Source: Streptococcus sp. A12 (GTDB lineage: Bacteria; Bacillota; Bacilli; Lactobacillales; Streptococcaceae). From it: a stretch of 48,811 bases of DNA. The notes below the pieces were generated by a model. It saw nothing but the letters and a program-made list of their open reading frames with translations. It did not search any database and had not been told where the DNA came from. Shown piece after piece: positions 39,758 to 48,699 of this stretch (positions within the stretch are counted from its first letter, which is position 1; the number at the start of each line of letters is the position of its first letter). A program made the translations under genes and the position numbers. The stretch spans positions 1 to 48,811 of the forward strand of contig NZ_CAJPOU010000007.1 in NCBI RefSeq assembly GCF_905372335.1, read 5' to 3'.

Positions 39758-41032
39758 ATGAAATTACAAAAACCAAAAGGAACCCAAGATATCCTGCCAC
39801 AGGAATCCGCTAAGTGGCAATATGTAGAAGGATTTGCTCGCGAAACCTTTAAAAAATACAATTACGCAGAAATCCGCACACCTATTTTTGAACATTACGA
39901 GGTCATTAGTCGTTCGGTAGGGGATACAACGGATATCGTGACCAAGGAGATGTACGACTTCTATGATAAGGGTGATCGTCATATCACTTTGCGTCCGGAA
40001 GGGACAGCACCAGTGGTCCGCTCCTATGTTGAAAATAAACTCTTTGCACCAGAAGTTCAAAAGCCAAGCAAGGTTTATTATATCGGGCCCATGTTCCGCT
40101 ATGAGCGCCCTCAGGCTGGCCGTTTGCGTCAGTTCCACCAGATTGGCGTAGAATGCTTTGGATCTAGCAATCCTGCAACAGACGTTGAGACGATTGCCAT
40201 GGCTGACCAATTCTTCAAAGAGATTGGCATTGAAAATGTCGTCCTCCACTTGAATACCCTTGGTAGCACAGCTAGTCGGGCAGCTTATCGTCAAGCTTTG
40301 ATCAACTATCTCCTTCCAATGAAGGACCAACTTTCAAACGATAGCCAACGTCGTCTAGAGGAAAATCCGCTCCGCGTCTTGGATTCGAAAGAAAAAGAAG
40401 ACAAGCAAGCGGTTGAGAATGCTCCATCTATCCTGGACTACTTGGACGAAGAAAGCCAGGCACACTTTGATGCCGTACGGGCTATGCTAGACGGCCTAGG
40501 AATTGACTATGTCATCGATACCAATATGGTACGTGGTCTAGACTACTACAACCACACCATTTTCGAATTCGTAACAGAAGTAGATGGGAATGAGTTGACC
40601 GTTTGTGCGGGAGGTCGTTACGATGGCTTGGTAGAATATTTTGGTGGACCAGCAACGCCAGGTTTCGGTTTTGGGATGGGACTTGAGCGTCTTTTGTTGA
40701 TCCTCGATAAACAAGGAGTTGAGCTTCCTGTTGAGACATCATTGGATGTCTACATTGCTGTGTTAGGTTTAGAAGCAGAAGTAGCCGCTTTGGAATTGGT
40801 TCAGGCCCTTCGTCGTCAAGGTTTCATCGCAGAACGTGATTACCTAGGCCGTAAGTTGAAGGCTCAGTTCAAGTCAGCTGACGTCTTTGGGGCCAAAACT
40901 ATCATTGCCTTAGGTGGTAGCGAGGTTGAAAGTGGGCAAATCACCGTCAAAAACAACCAGACTCGCCAGGAAGTGACCACGTCCATCGAAGAAGTAAAAA
41001 ATGATTTTCAGACTATTTTGAATCAACTATAA
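39758..41032 (+). CDS. hisS: Histidyl-tRNA synthetase (HisS)
   Basis: 424 aa from ATG at 39758 (AAAGGAGTGGTGTCT upstream); the GTG nine bases earlier is less likely. Class II motif 2 GPMFRYERPQAGRLRQFHQI (about 105-124), the histidine-specific motifs VRGLDYYNHTIFEF (about 257-270) and AGGRYDGLVEYFGG, motif 3 GFGMGLERLLL, and a C-terminal anticodon-binding domain. No T-box leader is seen upstream. Confidence 0.97.
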   Translation: MKLQKPKGTQDILPQESAKWQYVEGFARETFKKYNYAEIRTPIFEHYEVISRSVGDTTDIVTKEMYDFYDKGDRHITLRPEGTAPVVRSYVENKLFAPEVQKPSKVYYIGPMFRYERPQAGRLRQFHQIGVECFGSSNPATDVETIAMADQFFKEIGIENVVLHLNTLGSTASRAAYRQALINYLLPMKDQLSNDSQRRLEENPLRVLDSKEKEDKQAVENAPSILDYLDEESQAHFDAVRAMLDGLGIDYVIDTNMVRGLDYYNHTIFEFVTEVDGNELTVCAGGRYDGLVEYFGGPATPGFGFGMGLERLLLILDKQGVELPVETSLDVYIAVLGLEAEVAALELVQALRRQGFIAERDYLGRKLKAQFKSADVFGAKTIIALGGSEVESGQITVKNNQTRQEVTTSIEEVKNDFQTILNQL

Positions 41033-41075
41033 AAAGAAAAGACGGATGCCGAGAAGGTATCGGTCTCAGATTGAA

Positions 41076-41350
41076 GAAAAAATTCTTAGAAACTTTCCTT
41101 AGGTGAGTACGGACGTCAGCGAACTTCGTAGAAGTTCCATGACTTAGTTTTGAACCCCTTCGCTCTTTAATTTCTATGCTCAAGCTAAAACAGTTTCCCA
41201 AACTGTTTTACGTTCAAAACTCCCGAATGCTTGAAACATTGGTGTTTCAAGCATTTTTATCACAGCGGAAAGTTTCAGAGATTCTTAAATGACTCAAAGT
41301 AATAGAAGTCATTTTTTTGAAAAATTATCTAGCTATTTTAAGTAAAAAAT
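41076..41350 (+). repeat. Structured intergenic repeat, copy B (also the hisS terminator)
   Basis: Inverted relative to copy A at 10278-10500; shared blocks include CTTAGGTGAGTACGGACGTC (41099-41118), CACAGCGGAAAGTTT and AATTATCTAGC. Hairpin ATGCTTGAAACA (41227-41238) / TGTTTCAAGCAT (41243-41254) with TTTTAT after it ends hisS. Its stem differs from copy A on both arms yet still pairs. A longer central insert (about 41147-41220, arms GTTTTGAAC / GTTCAAAAC) replaces the short one of copy A. Confidence 0.8.
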
Positions 41351-41397
41351 AGTCTGTCTTTTTTTGTCTGTCCTCTATTTTCTCCTCGTGGAGAAAG

Positions 41398-41426
41398 CTG
41401 ACAGCTGGGTTCATTTTTGATATACT
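41398..41426 (+). promoter_or_regulatory. Promoter of the GT-C-like membrane protein
   Basis: CTGACA, 17 bases, TATACT, about 59 bases before the start codon. Confidence 0.65.
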
Positions 41427-41484
41427 AGTAGGGTATGCATGTGCCCTTTAGCACTTGCAAGTCTAGTAAAGGAAAGAACATGGT

Positions 41485-43266
41485 ATGAGTGAAAAAGAAA
41501 AAGAATCGCATAAACTTGGCTTGAGTGTCGGGTCAAATTTTCAAGATACTCAAGAGCTACGAAAGGTATTGGAACAATCAATTAGCCGGGAAGAAGAAGT
41601 TTTGACAGCTAGTCAACCGGTGGAATCAGAGCAGAACCAGGAAGAGAGCCAGGTTGCTGGAGAAGCGGTGGAAACAGAAGCTTCGACTGGAACTCTAAGT
41701 CGCCTATCACGATCTGGTCATCGTCGCGAAGAGAAGGTCGGAGCGAGGCCAAAAGACCAAGAGGATGTAGAAGAGACATTGGAAGAGCAAGAAGATGAAA
41801 AGTCGTTAGGGCGCTATGCCACTAAGCGACCAGTTCCCTTGTCATTACCAATTGCTCTTAGTGTCCTACTTGGGTTGGTCCATGTAGCCCTTCCTTTTAT
41901 CAACTTACTGGCGACCAATCAGCAAACCCAGGACTTATATGCCGGTTGGGCAATGTCTCAAGGTCAAGTTCCCTATGGTCATTTCTTTGGGGTCAATGGC
42001 TTGCTCTACTACGGGATCAGCGCTTTAGGAAGTTTGCTAGGAGGTCAAGTTCTCCTGGTGGTCTTCCAGATTTTAGCCTACTTTTTTGCTGGGACGAGCC
42101 TGTATCGGATGGTCAGAAGCTTAGTTGCAAGTGAAAAAATTGCAGGACAAGTTCAGCTACTTTTCTACCTACTTGCTGGAGTGCTTGGATTTGGCGGCAA
42201 TTACGCTGTCTTTTATGCCCTGCCCTTCCTATTTGGCTCTATGAATTTCATTCTCGCTTATCTAGAGGGAGATAAAACAGATGAATCCTTTGTCGCTTAT
42301 GGCGCAGGAGCCTGTTTGGCCTTTATGATGGTGCCATGGCTGAGTGTGATTTTTTATCTGCTTGCTTTTCTCGGATTGACAGCCTATCATGTGAAACAAA
42401 AGAAATTTGCTCACGGCTTCTATCAATTCCTTGCTGCCCTCTTGGGATTCTCCCTTCTCTTCTATCCCTTAGGCTACATCACCGTGTGGAACGGCTCCTT
42501 TGGGTATGCGATTCATCAGACCTTGTATAGTCTCCGCTCTCTCCAGTTTGATGCGGGGCACCTATTTGCCAACCTAGTTTATTACTGTTTATTGCTGTTA
42601 ACGCTTGGTTTCGCTTCAGCTTTCGTCATGTCCTTCCGAAAAGTATCGACAAGTGGTCAACGTGTGATCCGGTTTATGAGTTGGTTTGGTCTTCCGCTAG
42701 TTGCCACTGTTGTGGTCGGGACACCAGAGCAAGGGGCCTATCAGTTCCTTAGCTTGTTACCTTTTGGTCTTCCCTTGTTCGCTCTTTGGTTTGCCGGGGA
42801 TGAGTCCGCTTATCAGCGCCGGAAGATGAAGAACAATTCTATCTGGGACCTTTATTTCTCCTGTCAAGCTTTCCTACCGATGTTGGCAATGGTTTATCTA
42901 GTTGGCTATCCTGTTGTGAATCAATTGGTTCTCCAAAACAACCTAGCGAGTGAACGAAGTACGATTGCTCAATATATCAAGAATCATAGTGACTCCAAGG
43001 ATACCATCTATGTTTGGGATCAGACGGCCCATCTCTATCAGGAAAGTGGTCGCTTGGCATCTTCGTCCCTCCTGACTCCGACGGCCTATCTAAGTCCGAG
43101 GGAAAACCGAACCAATCTGCTCAATCAGATTAAGCAAGCAAAGCCGAAGTTTATTGTGGTCAATAAGGACCTAGATGTAACGTCTGCTCTGCAGAAAGTT
43201 TTAACTAAAAATTATGAAAAAGTGAACCAGAAGGGTTCCCAGTATACCTTGTACCAATATAAATAG
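41485..43266 (+). CDS. Large membrane protein resembling PMT_2/GT-C glycosyltransferases
   Basis: 593 aa. A charged, Glu-rich cytoplasmic N-terminus (about 1-115, with EEDVEETLEEQEDEKS-like runs), about ten to eleven membrane helices from residue 119 on, and a soluble C-terminal part (about 490-593). After the first helix, QTQDLYAGWAMSQGQVPYGH then FFGVNGLLYYG resembles the PMT_2 first loop, with an Asp where the catalytic acid sits; the C-terminal TIYVWDQTAHLYQESGRLAS resembles the extracytoplasmic end of that family. Substrate unknown. GGAAAG lies before ATG. Confidence 0.72.
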   Translation: MSEKEKESHKLGLSVGSNFQDTQELRKVLEQSISREEEVLTASQPVESEQNQEESQVAGEAVETEASTGTLSRLSRSGHRREEKVGARPKDQEDVEETLEEQEDEKSLGRYATKRPVPLSLPIALSVLLGLVHVALPFINLLATNQQTQDLYAGWAMSQGQVPYGHFFGVNGLLYYGISALGSLLGGQVLLVVFQILAYFFAGTSLYRMVRSLVASEKIAGQVQLLFYLLAGVLGFGGNYAVFYALPFLFGSMNFILAYLEGDKTDESFVAYGAGACLAFMMVPWLSVIFYLLAFLGLTAYHVKQKKFAHGFYQFLAALLGFSLLFYPLGYITVWNGSFGYAIHQTLYSLRSLQFDAGHLFANLVYYCLLLLTLGFASAFVMSFRKVSTSGQRVIRFMSWFGLPLVATVVVGTPEQGAYQFLSLLPFGLPLFALWFAGDESAYQRRKMKNNSIWDLYFSCQAFLPMLAMVYLVGYPVVNQLVLQNNLASERSTIAQYIKNHSDSKDTIYVWDQTAHLYQESGRLASSSLLTPTAYLSPRENRTNLLNQIKQAKPKFIVVNKDLDVTSALQKVLTKNYEKVNQKGSQYTLYQYK

Positions 43267-43270
43267 ACTA

Positions 43271-43335
43271 TCAATATCTTGTGGTTTTGAAATGAAATAA
43301 CATTTTTTTCCACAAGATATTGATTTTTTATTTTT
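43271..43335 (+). terminator. Long-armed terminator after the GT-C-like gene, overlapping candidate NrdR boxes
   Basis: TCAATATCTTGTGG (43271-43284) and CCACAAGATATTGA (43310-43323) are perfectly complementary over 14 bases and are followed by a T-rich run. The cores CAATATCTTG and CAAGATATTG each match the NrdR box core CWATATATWG at nine of ten positions, with centres 41 bases apart, upstream of a TATAAT at 43342-43347 for nrdD. The element could serve both purposes. Confidence 0.7.
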
Positions 43336-43391
43336 GAGTGATATAATATGGAGTGAATTCTACTTGTATAAAAAAGAAAGTGGGCGAGCGT

Positions 43392-45602
43392 ATGATAACG
43401 TTACGAGAAGAACATAACCAAAGTCTCCCCCCACTCTTTGTAGAAAAGAGAGATGGGCGGAAGGTCAAGTTTGATGTCGATAAAATTTACCGTGCTTTGG
43501 TCAAAGCGACAGAAGAAGTGACTGGTCTCACTCCGGCCTTGGAAGCGAAATTAGAAACCGTAACAGACCGAATCGTGGCTGAAATTTTGGAACGCTTCCC
43601 TTGTGGCGTAAAAATCTACGAGATTCAAAATGTCGTTGAGCATGAGTTGCTGCAAGCTAATGAGTATGCGATTGCCGAGAGCTATATTACCTATCGTACC
43701 CAGCGTGATTTTGAGCGTTCAAAGGCAACGGATATCAACTTTACCATCGGCAAGCTTCTCAACAAGGACCAAGCTGTCGTTAATGAAAATGCCAATAAGG
43801 ACAGCGACGTTTTTAATACCCAGCGTGATTTGACAGCAGGAATTGTCGGAAAATCCATTGGTCTCAAAATGTTGCCCAAACACGTAGCCAATGCCCACCA
43901 AAAAGGGGATATCCACTACCATGATTTGGATTATAGTCCTTACACTCCGATGACCAACTGTTGTTTGATCGATTTTGAAGGCATGCTGCGCAATGGCTTT
44001 AAGATTGGGAATGCAGAAGTAGAAAGTCCCAAGTCCATCCAAACTGCAACGGCACAGATTTCGCAAATCATTGCCAATGTAGCCTCTAGCCAGTATGGGG
44101 GTTGCTCAGCAGACCGGATCGATGAAGTCTTGGCTCCTTATGCAGAAAAGAATTATCAGAAGCACTTGAAAGATGCAGAGGAGTGGGTTCTCCCTGAAAA
44201 ACGCGAGGACTATGCTTGGCAAAAAACGAAAAAAGACATCTATGATGCCATGCAGTCTTTGGAGTACGAAATCAACACCCTCTTTACCTCAAATGGGCAA
44301 ACGCCCTTTACTTCGCTTGGCTTTGGTCTTGGAACCAATCGCTTCGAACGGGAAATTCAAAAGGCCATTCTGGAAATTCGAATCAAAGGACTTGGTTCAG
44401 AACACCGGACCGCTATTTTCCCTAAGTTGATTTTCAGTTTAAAAAGAGGCCTCAACTTAGAACCAGGTAGTCCTAACTACGACATCAAGCAGTTGGCCTT
44501 GGAATGTGCGACCAAACGCATGTATCCAGACGTTTTGTCTTATGACAAGATTGTTGAGTTGACGGGCTCCTTCAAGGTGCCTATGGGTTGCCGCTCTTTC
44601 CTTCAAGGGTGGAAGGATGAAAATGGCGTTGAAGTCAATTCTGGTCGGATGAATCTAGGGGTTGTGACAGTCAATCTCCCTCGGATTGCTTTGGAATCTG
44701 AAGGAAATAAAGAGAAATTCTGGGAAATCTTCAATGAACGGATGAACATTGCTGAAGATGCTTTGGTTTATCGGGTGGAACGCACCAAAGAAGCAACCCC
44801 AGCTAATGCACCGATTCTCTACCAATATGGAGCTTTCGGAAAACGCTTGGGCAAATATGACCAGGTAGACCAGCTCTTCCGCAACCGTAGAGCAACCATT
44901 TCACTCGGCTATATCGGATTGTATGAAGTGGCGACGGTCTTTTATGGCCCTAACTGGGAGCAAAATCCAGAGGCCAAGCAATTTACAATCGCCATCATCA
45001 AGGATATGAAGAAACGGGTCGAAGAATGGTCCGACCAGTATGACTACCACTTCTCGATTTATTCGACGCCGTCAGAAAGCTTGACAGACCGCTTCTGTCG
45101 CCTGGATACGGAGAAATTTGGTCAGGTTCCGGATATCACAGATAAGGAATATTACACCAATAGTTTCCACTACGATGTCCGCAAGAACCCAACTCCATTT
45201 GAGAAGCTGGATTTTGAAAAAGTTTATCCAGAAGCAGGCGCCTCTGGTGGTTTTATCCACTATTGCGAGTATCCTGTGCTCCAACAAAATCCAAAAGCGC
45301 TAGAGGCGGTTTGGAATTATGCCTATGACCGGGTCGGCTATCTCGGAACCAATACACCAATTGACCGTTGCTACAAGTGTGATTTTGAAGGGGATTTCAC
45401 ACCAACCGAACGAGGGTTTACTTGTCCAAACTGTGGCAATAGTGATCCTAAGACAGTTGATGTGGTCAAACGGACCTGTGGCTATCTAGGAAATCCTCAA
45501 GCCCGTCCTATGGTTAATGGCCGTCATAAGGAAATCGCTGCACGGGTCAAACACATGAATGGGTCCACGATTAAATCAGCTGGACACCAAGTGACAGATT
45601 AG
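43392..45602 (+). CDS. nrdD: Anaerobic ribonucleoside-triphosphate reductase (NrdD)
   Basis: 736 aa from ATG at 43392; an upstream GTG in frame (43353) would add 13 residues. N-terminal ATP-cone (about 15-105) for allosteric control, a ten-stranded barrel, a four-Cys zinc site near the C-terminus (CYKCDFEGDF then FTCPNCG) and the glycyl radical motif RTCGYLG. Makes deoxynucleotides without oxygen; needs NrdG for activation. The upstream boxes suggest NrdR repression. Confidence 0.95.
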   Translation: MITLREEHNQSLPPLFVEKRDGRKVKFDVDKIYRALVKATEEVTGLTPALEAKLETVTDRIVAEILERFPCGVKIYEIQNVVEHELLQANEYAIAESYITYRTQRDFERSKATDINFTIGKLLNKDQAVVNENANKDSDVFNTQRDLTAGIVGKSIGLKMLPKHVANAHQKGDIHYHDLDYSPYTPMTNCCLIDFEGMLRNGFKIGNAEVESPKSIQTATAQISQIIANVASSQYGGCSADRIDEVLAPYAEKNYQKHLKDAEEWVLPEKREDYAWQKTKKDIYDAMQSLEYEINTLFTSNGQTPFTSLGFGLGTNRFEREIQKAILEIRIKGLGSEHRTAIFPKLIFSLKRGLNLEPGSPNYDIKQLALECATKRMYPDVLSYDKIVELTGSFKVPMGCRSFLQGWKDENGVEVNSGRMNLGVVTVNLPRIALESEGNKEKFWEIFNERMNIAEDALVYRVERTKEATPANAPILYQYGAFGKRLGKYDQVDQLFRNRRATISLGYIGLYEVATVFYGPNWEQNPEAKQFTIAIIKDMKKRVEEWSDQYDYHFSIYSTPSESLTDRFCRLDTEKFGQVPDITDKEYYTNSFHYDVRKNPTPFEKLDFEKVYPEAGASGGFIHYCEYPVLQQNPKALEAVWNYAYDRVGYLGTNTPIDRCYKCDFEGDFTPTERGFTCPNCGNSDPKTVDVVKRTCGYLGNPQARPMVNGRHKEIAARVKHMNGSTIKSAGHQVTD

Positions 45603-45614
45603 AAAAGGAAGATT

Positions 45615-45755
45615 ATGGGAAAATACCAACTAGACGATAAGGGCAAGGCCCAGGTTCAACGATTCCACGAGAAACATTCGACAGGTGGAATCAATAAAAA
45701 AGACCGGGTGACCAGCCTGAGAGAGCAATTTTTAAAAAAAGCTAAGAAAAAATAA
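45615..45755 (+). CDS. 46-aa basic protein of the nrdD operon
   Basis: MGKYQLDDKGKAQVQRFHEK start, lysine-rich end (LKKAKKK). AAAGGAAGATT precedes ATG, 12 bases after the nrdD stop. A small protein in this position is, as I recall, conserved in streptococcal nrdD-nrdG operons; the function is unknown. Confidence 0.8.
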   Translation: MGKYQLDDKGKAQVQRFHEKHSTGGINKKDRVTSLREQFLKKAKKK

Positions 45756-45757
45756 AA

Positions 45758-45780
45758 GTGAGAGTTCGCTCTCGCTTTTC
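45758..45780 (+). terminator. UUCG-loop hairpin between the 46-aa gene and the GNAT gene
   Basis: GTGAGAG - TTCG - CTCTCGC then TTTTCTC. The short T run suggests partial termination or mRNA processing inside the operon. Confidence 0.7.
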
Positions 45781-45800
45781 TCGTATGGGGGGAGGTAAAG

Positions 45801-46301
45801 ATGGAATTACGCAGACCAACATTAGCAGATAAAGAAACCATTCTAAACATGATGACAGAGTTCGAAGAGACCCAGTCGGCCCACGATGGCGGCTTTTGGG
45901 ATGCGGAAGCTTTTGTTTATGAAGACTGGTTGGAAAGTAATCGTGACATGGAAATGGGGCTAGGAATTCCGGAAGGTTGGGTGCCTGCTGTTCAGTTAGT
46001 CTCTTTTGATAGAGACGGTCAAGCGGTTGGTTTTCTCAATCTCCGCTTACGCCTGAGTGACTATCTATTGGAGAAAGGTGGACATATCGGTTATTCTATC
46101 CGCCCTTCTGAAAGGGGCAAAGGATACGCCAAGGAAGCCCTTCATCAAGGTCTGCAAGTGGCTAAAGAAAAGAACATTCATCGTGCTCTGGTGACATGTA
46201 GCACGGAAAATCCTGCCAGCCGAGCTGTTATCTTAGCCAATGGAGGCCAATTGGAGGATGTGCGGAATGGTACCGAACGGTATTGGATAGAGGTGGAGTA
46301 G
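45801..46301 (+). CDS. GNAT acetyltransferase of the nrd operon
   Basis: 166 aa. AVGFLNLRLRLSDYLLEKGG then HIGYSIRPSERGKGYAKEAL (about 94-113) is the acetyl-CoA-binding A motif (RGKGYA). TCSTENPASRAVILANGG is motif B. GGGGGGAGG precedes ATG. Four bases separate it from nrdG. Its substrate is unknown; it sits between nrdD and its activase as in pneumococcus. Confidence 0.88.
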   Translation: MELRRPTLADKETILNMMTEFEETQSAHDGGFWDAEAFVYEDWLESNRDMEMGLGIPEGWVPAVQLVSFDRDGQAVGFLNLRLRLSDYLLEKGGHIGYSIRPSERGKGYAKEALHQGLQVAKEKNIHRALVTCSTENPASRAVILANGGQLEDVRNGTERYWIEVE

Positions 46302-46305
46302 AAGG

Positions 46306-46902
46306 ATGACATGGAATACACCAAAACCAGGCGAGTGGAAGAGTGAAGAACTGAGTCAAGGTCGCATCATCGACTACAAGGCTTTTAACTTTGTCGATGG
46401 CGAAGGAGTCCGCAACTCCCTTTATGTAGCCGGCTGCATGTTTCACTGTGAGGGTTGTTACAATGTAGCGACCTGGTCTTTCAAGACGGGTATTCCCTAC
46501 ACCAAAGAGTTAGAAGAGCAGATTATGGCCGATCTGGCCCAACCCTATGTCCAGGGCTTGACCTTGCTTGGGGGGGAGCCTTTTCTCAACACCGGTATCC
46601 TGCTGCCCTTGGTTAAGCGCGTGAAAAAAGAGTTGCCTGATAAAGATATCTGGTCTTGGACCGGCTATACCTGGGAAGAAATGATGCTGGAGACGCCGGA
46701 CAAACTAGAACTGCTTTCGCTGATTGATATTCTGGTCGATGGGCGCTATGATAAGAGCAAACGCAACCTCATGTTGCAGTTCCGAGGCTCTTCCAACCAG
46801 CGGATCATTGATGTTCAACAATCTCTCAAAGAAGGAAAAGTTGTCATCTGGGACAAGCTCAATGACGGCAAGGACTCTTATGAGCAAATAAAAAGAGACT
46901 AG
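46306..46902 (+). CDS. nrdG: Anaerobic ribonucleotide reductase activating enzyme (NrdG)
   Basis: 198 aa. Radical SAM enzyme with CX3CX2C: Cys44, Cys48 and Cys51 in AGCMFHCEGCYN, and the SAM-binding segment GLTLLGGEPFLN (about 86-97). It generates the glycyl radical on NrdD. The start overlaps no other gene; ATG at 46306 follows the GNAT stop by four bases. Confidence 0.95.
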   Translation: MTWNTPKPGEWKSEELSQGRIIDYKAFNFVDGEGVRNSLYVAGCMFHCEGCYNVATWSFKTGIPYTKELEEQIMADLAQPYVQGLTLLGGEPFLNTGILLPLVKRVKKELPDKDIWSWTGYTWEEMMLETPDKLELLSLIDILVDGRYDKSKRNLMLQFRGSSNQRIIDVQQSLKEGKVVIWDKLNDGKDSYEQIKRD

Positions 46903-47015
46903 CAAGACTCGGATAGCCACTATAAAGATGGAGATTTCATGGTTTTTCAATTTGCAAGAAGTAGGCTCTTTTTTCAGACAATTTCATTCTCACTGATAAA
47001 ATTCAGAAGGATTCA

Positions 47016-47024
47016 TGGTATAAT
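47016..47024 (+). promoter_or_regulatory. Extended -10 promoter of thrC
   Basis: TGGTATAAT at 47016-47024, about 68 bases before the thrC start; no good -35 box. Confidence 0.6.
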
Positions 47025-47092
47025 AGAATAGATTGTACGAAAGTTAGAGTAATCTAACATGTACATTTAAGGAACAGAATGAGGAAATTGAC

Positions 47093-48577
47093 ATGACATT
47101 AGTTTATCAATCAACGCGTGATGCGAAAAATACCGTAACAGCCAGCCAAGCGATTTTGCAAGGTTTGGCGACAGATGGAGGTTTGTTTACTCCAGTTAGC
47201 TATCCAAAGGTAGATTTGGATTTTGACACATTAAAAGACGCTTCTTACCAAGAGGTGGCTAAACTTGTCTTGTCAGCCTTCTTGGATGACTTTACAGCAG
47301 AAGAGTTGGACTACTGTATCACCAATGCCTATGACAGCAAGTTTGATACACCAGCCGTTGCCCCTCTTGTCAAACTCAATGGCCAATACAATTTGGAACT
47401 CTTCCACGGTTCAACCATTGCCTTCAAAGACATGGCCTTGTCTATCTTGCCATACTTTATGACAACGGCAGCTAAGAAACACGGCTTGGAAAACAAAATT
47501 GTTATCTTGACAGCGACATCTGGAGACACTGGTAAAGCTGCCATGGCAGGATTTGCGGATGTTCCAGGAACTGAAATTATCGTTTTTTATCCAAAAGATG
47601 GTGTCAGCAAGGTACAAGAGTTGCAAATGACTACTCAAACTGGGGATAATACCCATGTGATCGCCATTGATGGAAACTTTGATGATGCTCAGACAAATGT
47701 GAAGCATATGTTCAATGATGTGGCCCTTCGTGAAAAATTGGCAGCCAACAAGTTGCAATTTTCATCAGCCAACTCTATGAATATCGGCCGTTTGGTACCA
47801 CAAATTGTCTACTATGTTTATGCCTACGCTCAGCTTGTTAAAACTGGCGAGATTAATGCTGGTGACAAGGTTAACTTCACTGTACCGACAGGAAACTTTG
47901 GAAATATCTTGGCTGCCTTTTACGCTAAACAAATCGGCCTACCAGTCGGTAAATTGATCTGTGCTTCAAATGACAACAATGTCTTGACAGACTTCTTTAA
48001 AACTCGTGTTTATGACAAGAAGCGTGAGTTTAAGGTAACCACTAGCCCATCTATGGATATCTTGGTCTCTTCAAACTTGGAGCGCTTGATTTTCCATCTT
48101 TTGGGAAATGATGCTGAAAAGACAGCTGAACTCATGAATGCCTTGAATACGCAAGGTCAGTATGAATTGACAGACTTTGATACAGAGATTTTGGACCTCT
48201 TTGCGGCAGAGTATGCAACAGAAGCAGAAACCGCAGCAGAAATTAAGCGTGTTTATGAGTCAGATTCTTATATTGAGGACCCTCATACAGCGGTTGCTTC
48301 AGCAGTTTATAAAAAATACCAAGCAGCGACAGGCGATGCGGCCAAGACCGTAATTGCATCAACAGCTAGTCCTTACAAATTCCCAGTGGTTGCGGTGGAA
48401 GCTGTAACAGGGAAATCAGGTTTGAGCGACTTTGAAGCCTTGGCTCAATTACATGAAATCTCAGGTGTAGCCTTGCCACCAGCAGTGGATGGTCTCGAAA
48501 CTGCTCCAGTTCGTCACAAGACAACTGTTGCAGCAACAGATATGCAGGCTGCAGTTGAAGCCTATTTGGGATTGTAA
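47093..48577 (+). CDS. thrC: Threonine synthase (ThrC)
   Basis: 494 aa, the long fungal/gram-negative-like form. PLP lysine Lys112 in HGSTIAFKDMALS; phosphate-binding loop TATSGDTGKAAMAG near 143; FTVPTGNFGNILAAFYAKQI near 263. Makes threonine from O-phosphohomoserine. It appears to be a single-gene unit. Confidence 0.96.
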   Translation: MTLVYQSTRDAKNTVTASQAILQGLATDGGLFTPVSYPKVDLDFDTLKDASYQEVAKLVLSAFLDDFTAEELDYCITNAYDSKFDTPAVAPLVKLNGQYNLELFHGSTIAFKDMALSILPYFMTTAAKKHGLENKIVILTATSGDTGKAAMAGFADVPGTEIIVFYPKDGVSKVQELQMTTQTGDNTHVIAIDGNFDDAQTNVKHMFNDVALREKLAANKLQFSSANSMNIGRLVPQIVYYVYAYAQLVKTGEINAGDKVNFTVPTGNFGNILAAFYAKQIGLPVGKLICASNDNNVLTDFFKTRVYDKKREFKVTTSPSMDILVSSNLERLIFHLLGNDAEKTAELMNALNTQGQYELTDFDTEILDLFAAEYATEAETAAEIKRVYESDSYIEDPHTAVASAVYKKYQAATGDAAKTVIASTASPYKFPVVAVEAVTGKSGLSDFEALAQLHEISGVALPPAVDGLETAPVRHKTTVAATDMQAAVEAYLGL

Positions 48578-48652
48578 GTGGGAGTCCCAAAATTAGAAAG
48601 CAGAAGTCTCTAGGACTTGACTGAATAAATCTCACAATAGTTCTACAAGCAG

Positions 48653-48684
48653 AACTCAGTTAGGCAACTAGCTGAGTTTCTTTT
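48653..48684 (+). terminator. Terminator of thrC
   Basis: AACTCAGTTAG (48653-48663) with CTAGCTGAGTT (48668-48678), one G-U pair, then TCTTTTC. Confidence 0.8.
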
Positions 48685-48699
48685 CATCAGGAGGAAAGT

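Noticed and set aside
39764..40330. Minus-strand open frame of 188 codons inside hisS
   Set aside because: Fully covered by hisS, with no ribosome binding site and a composition typical of an antisense frame.
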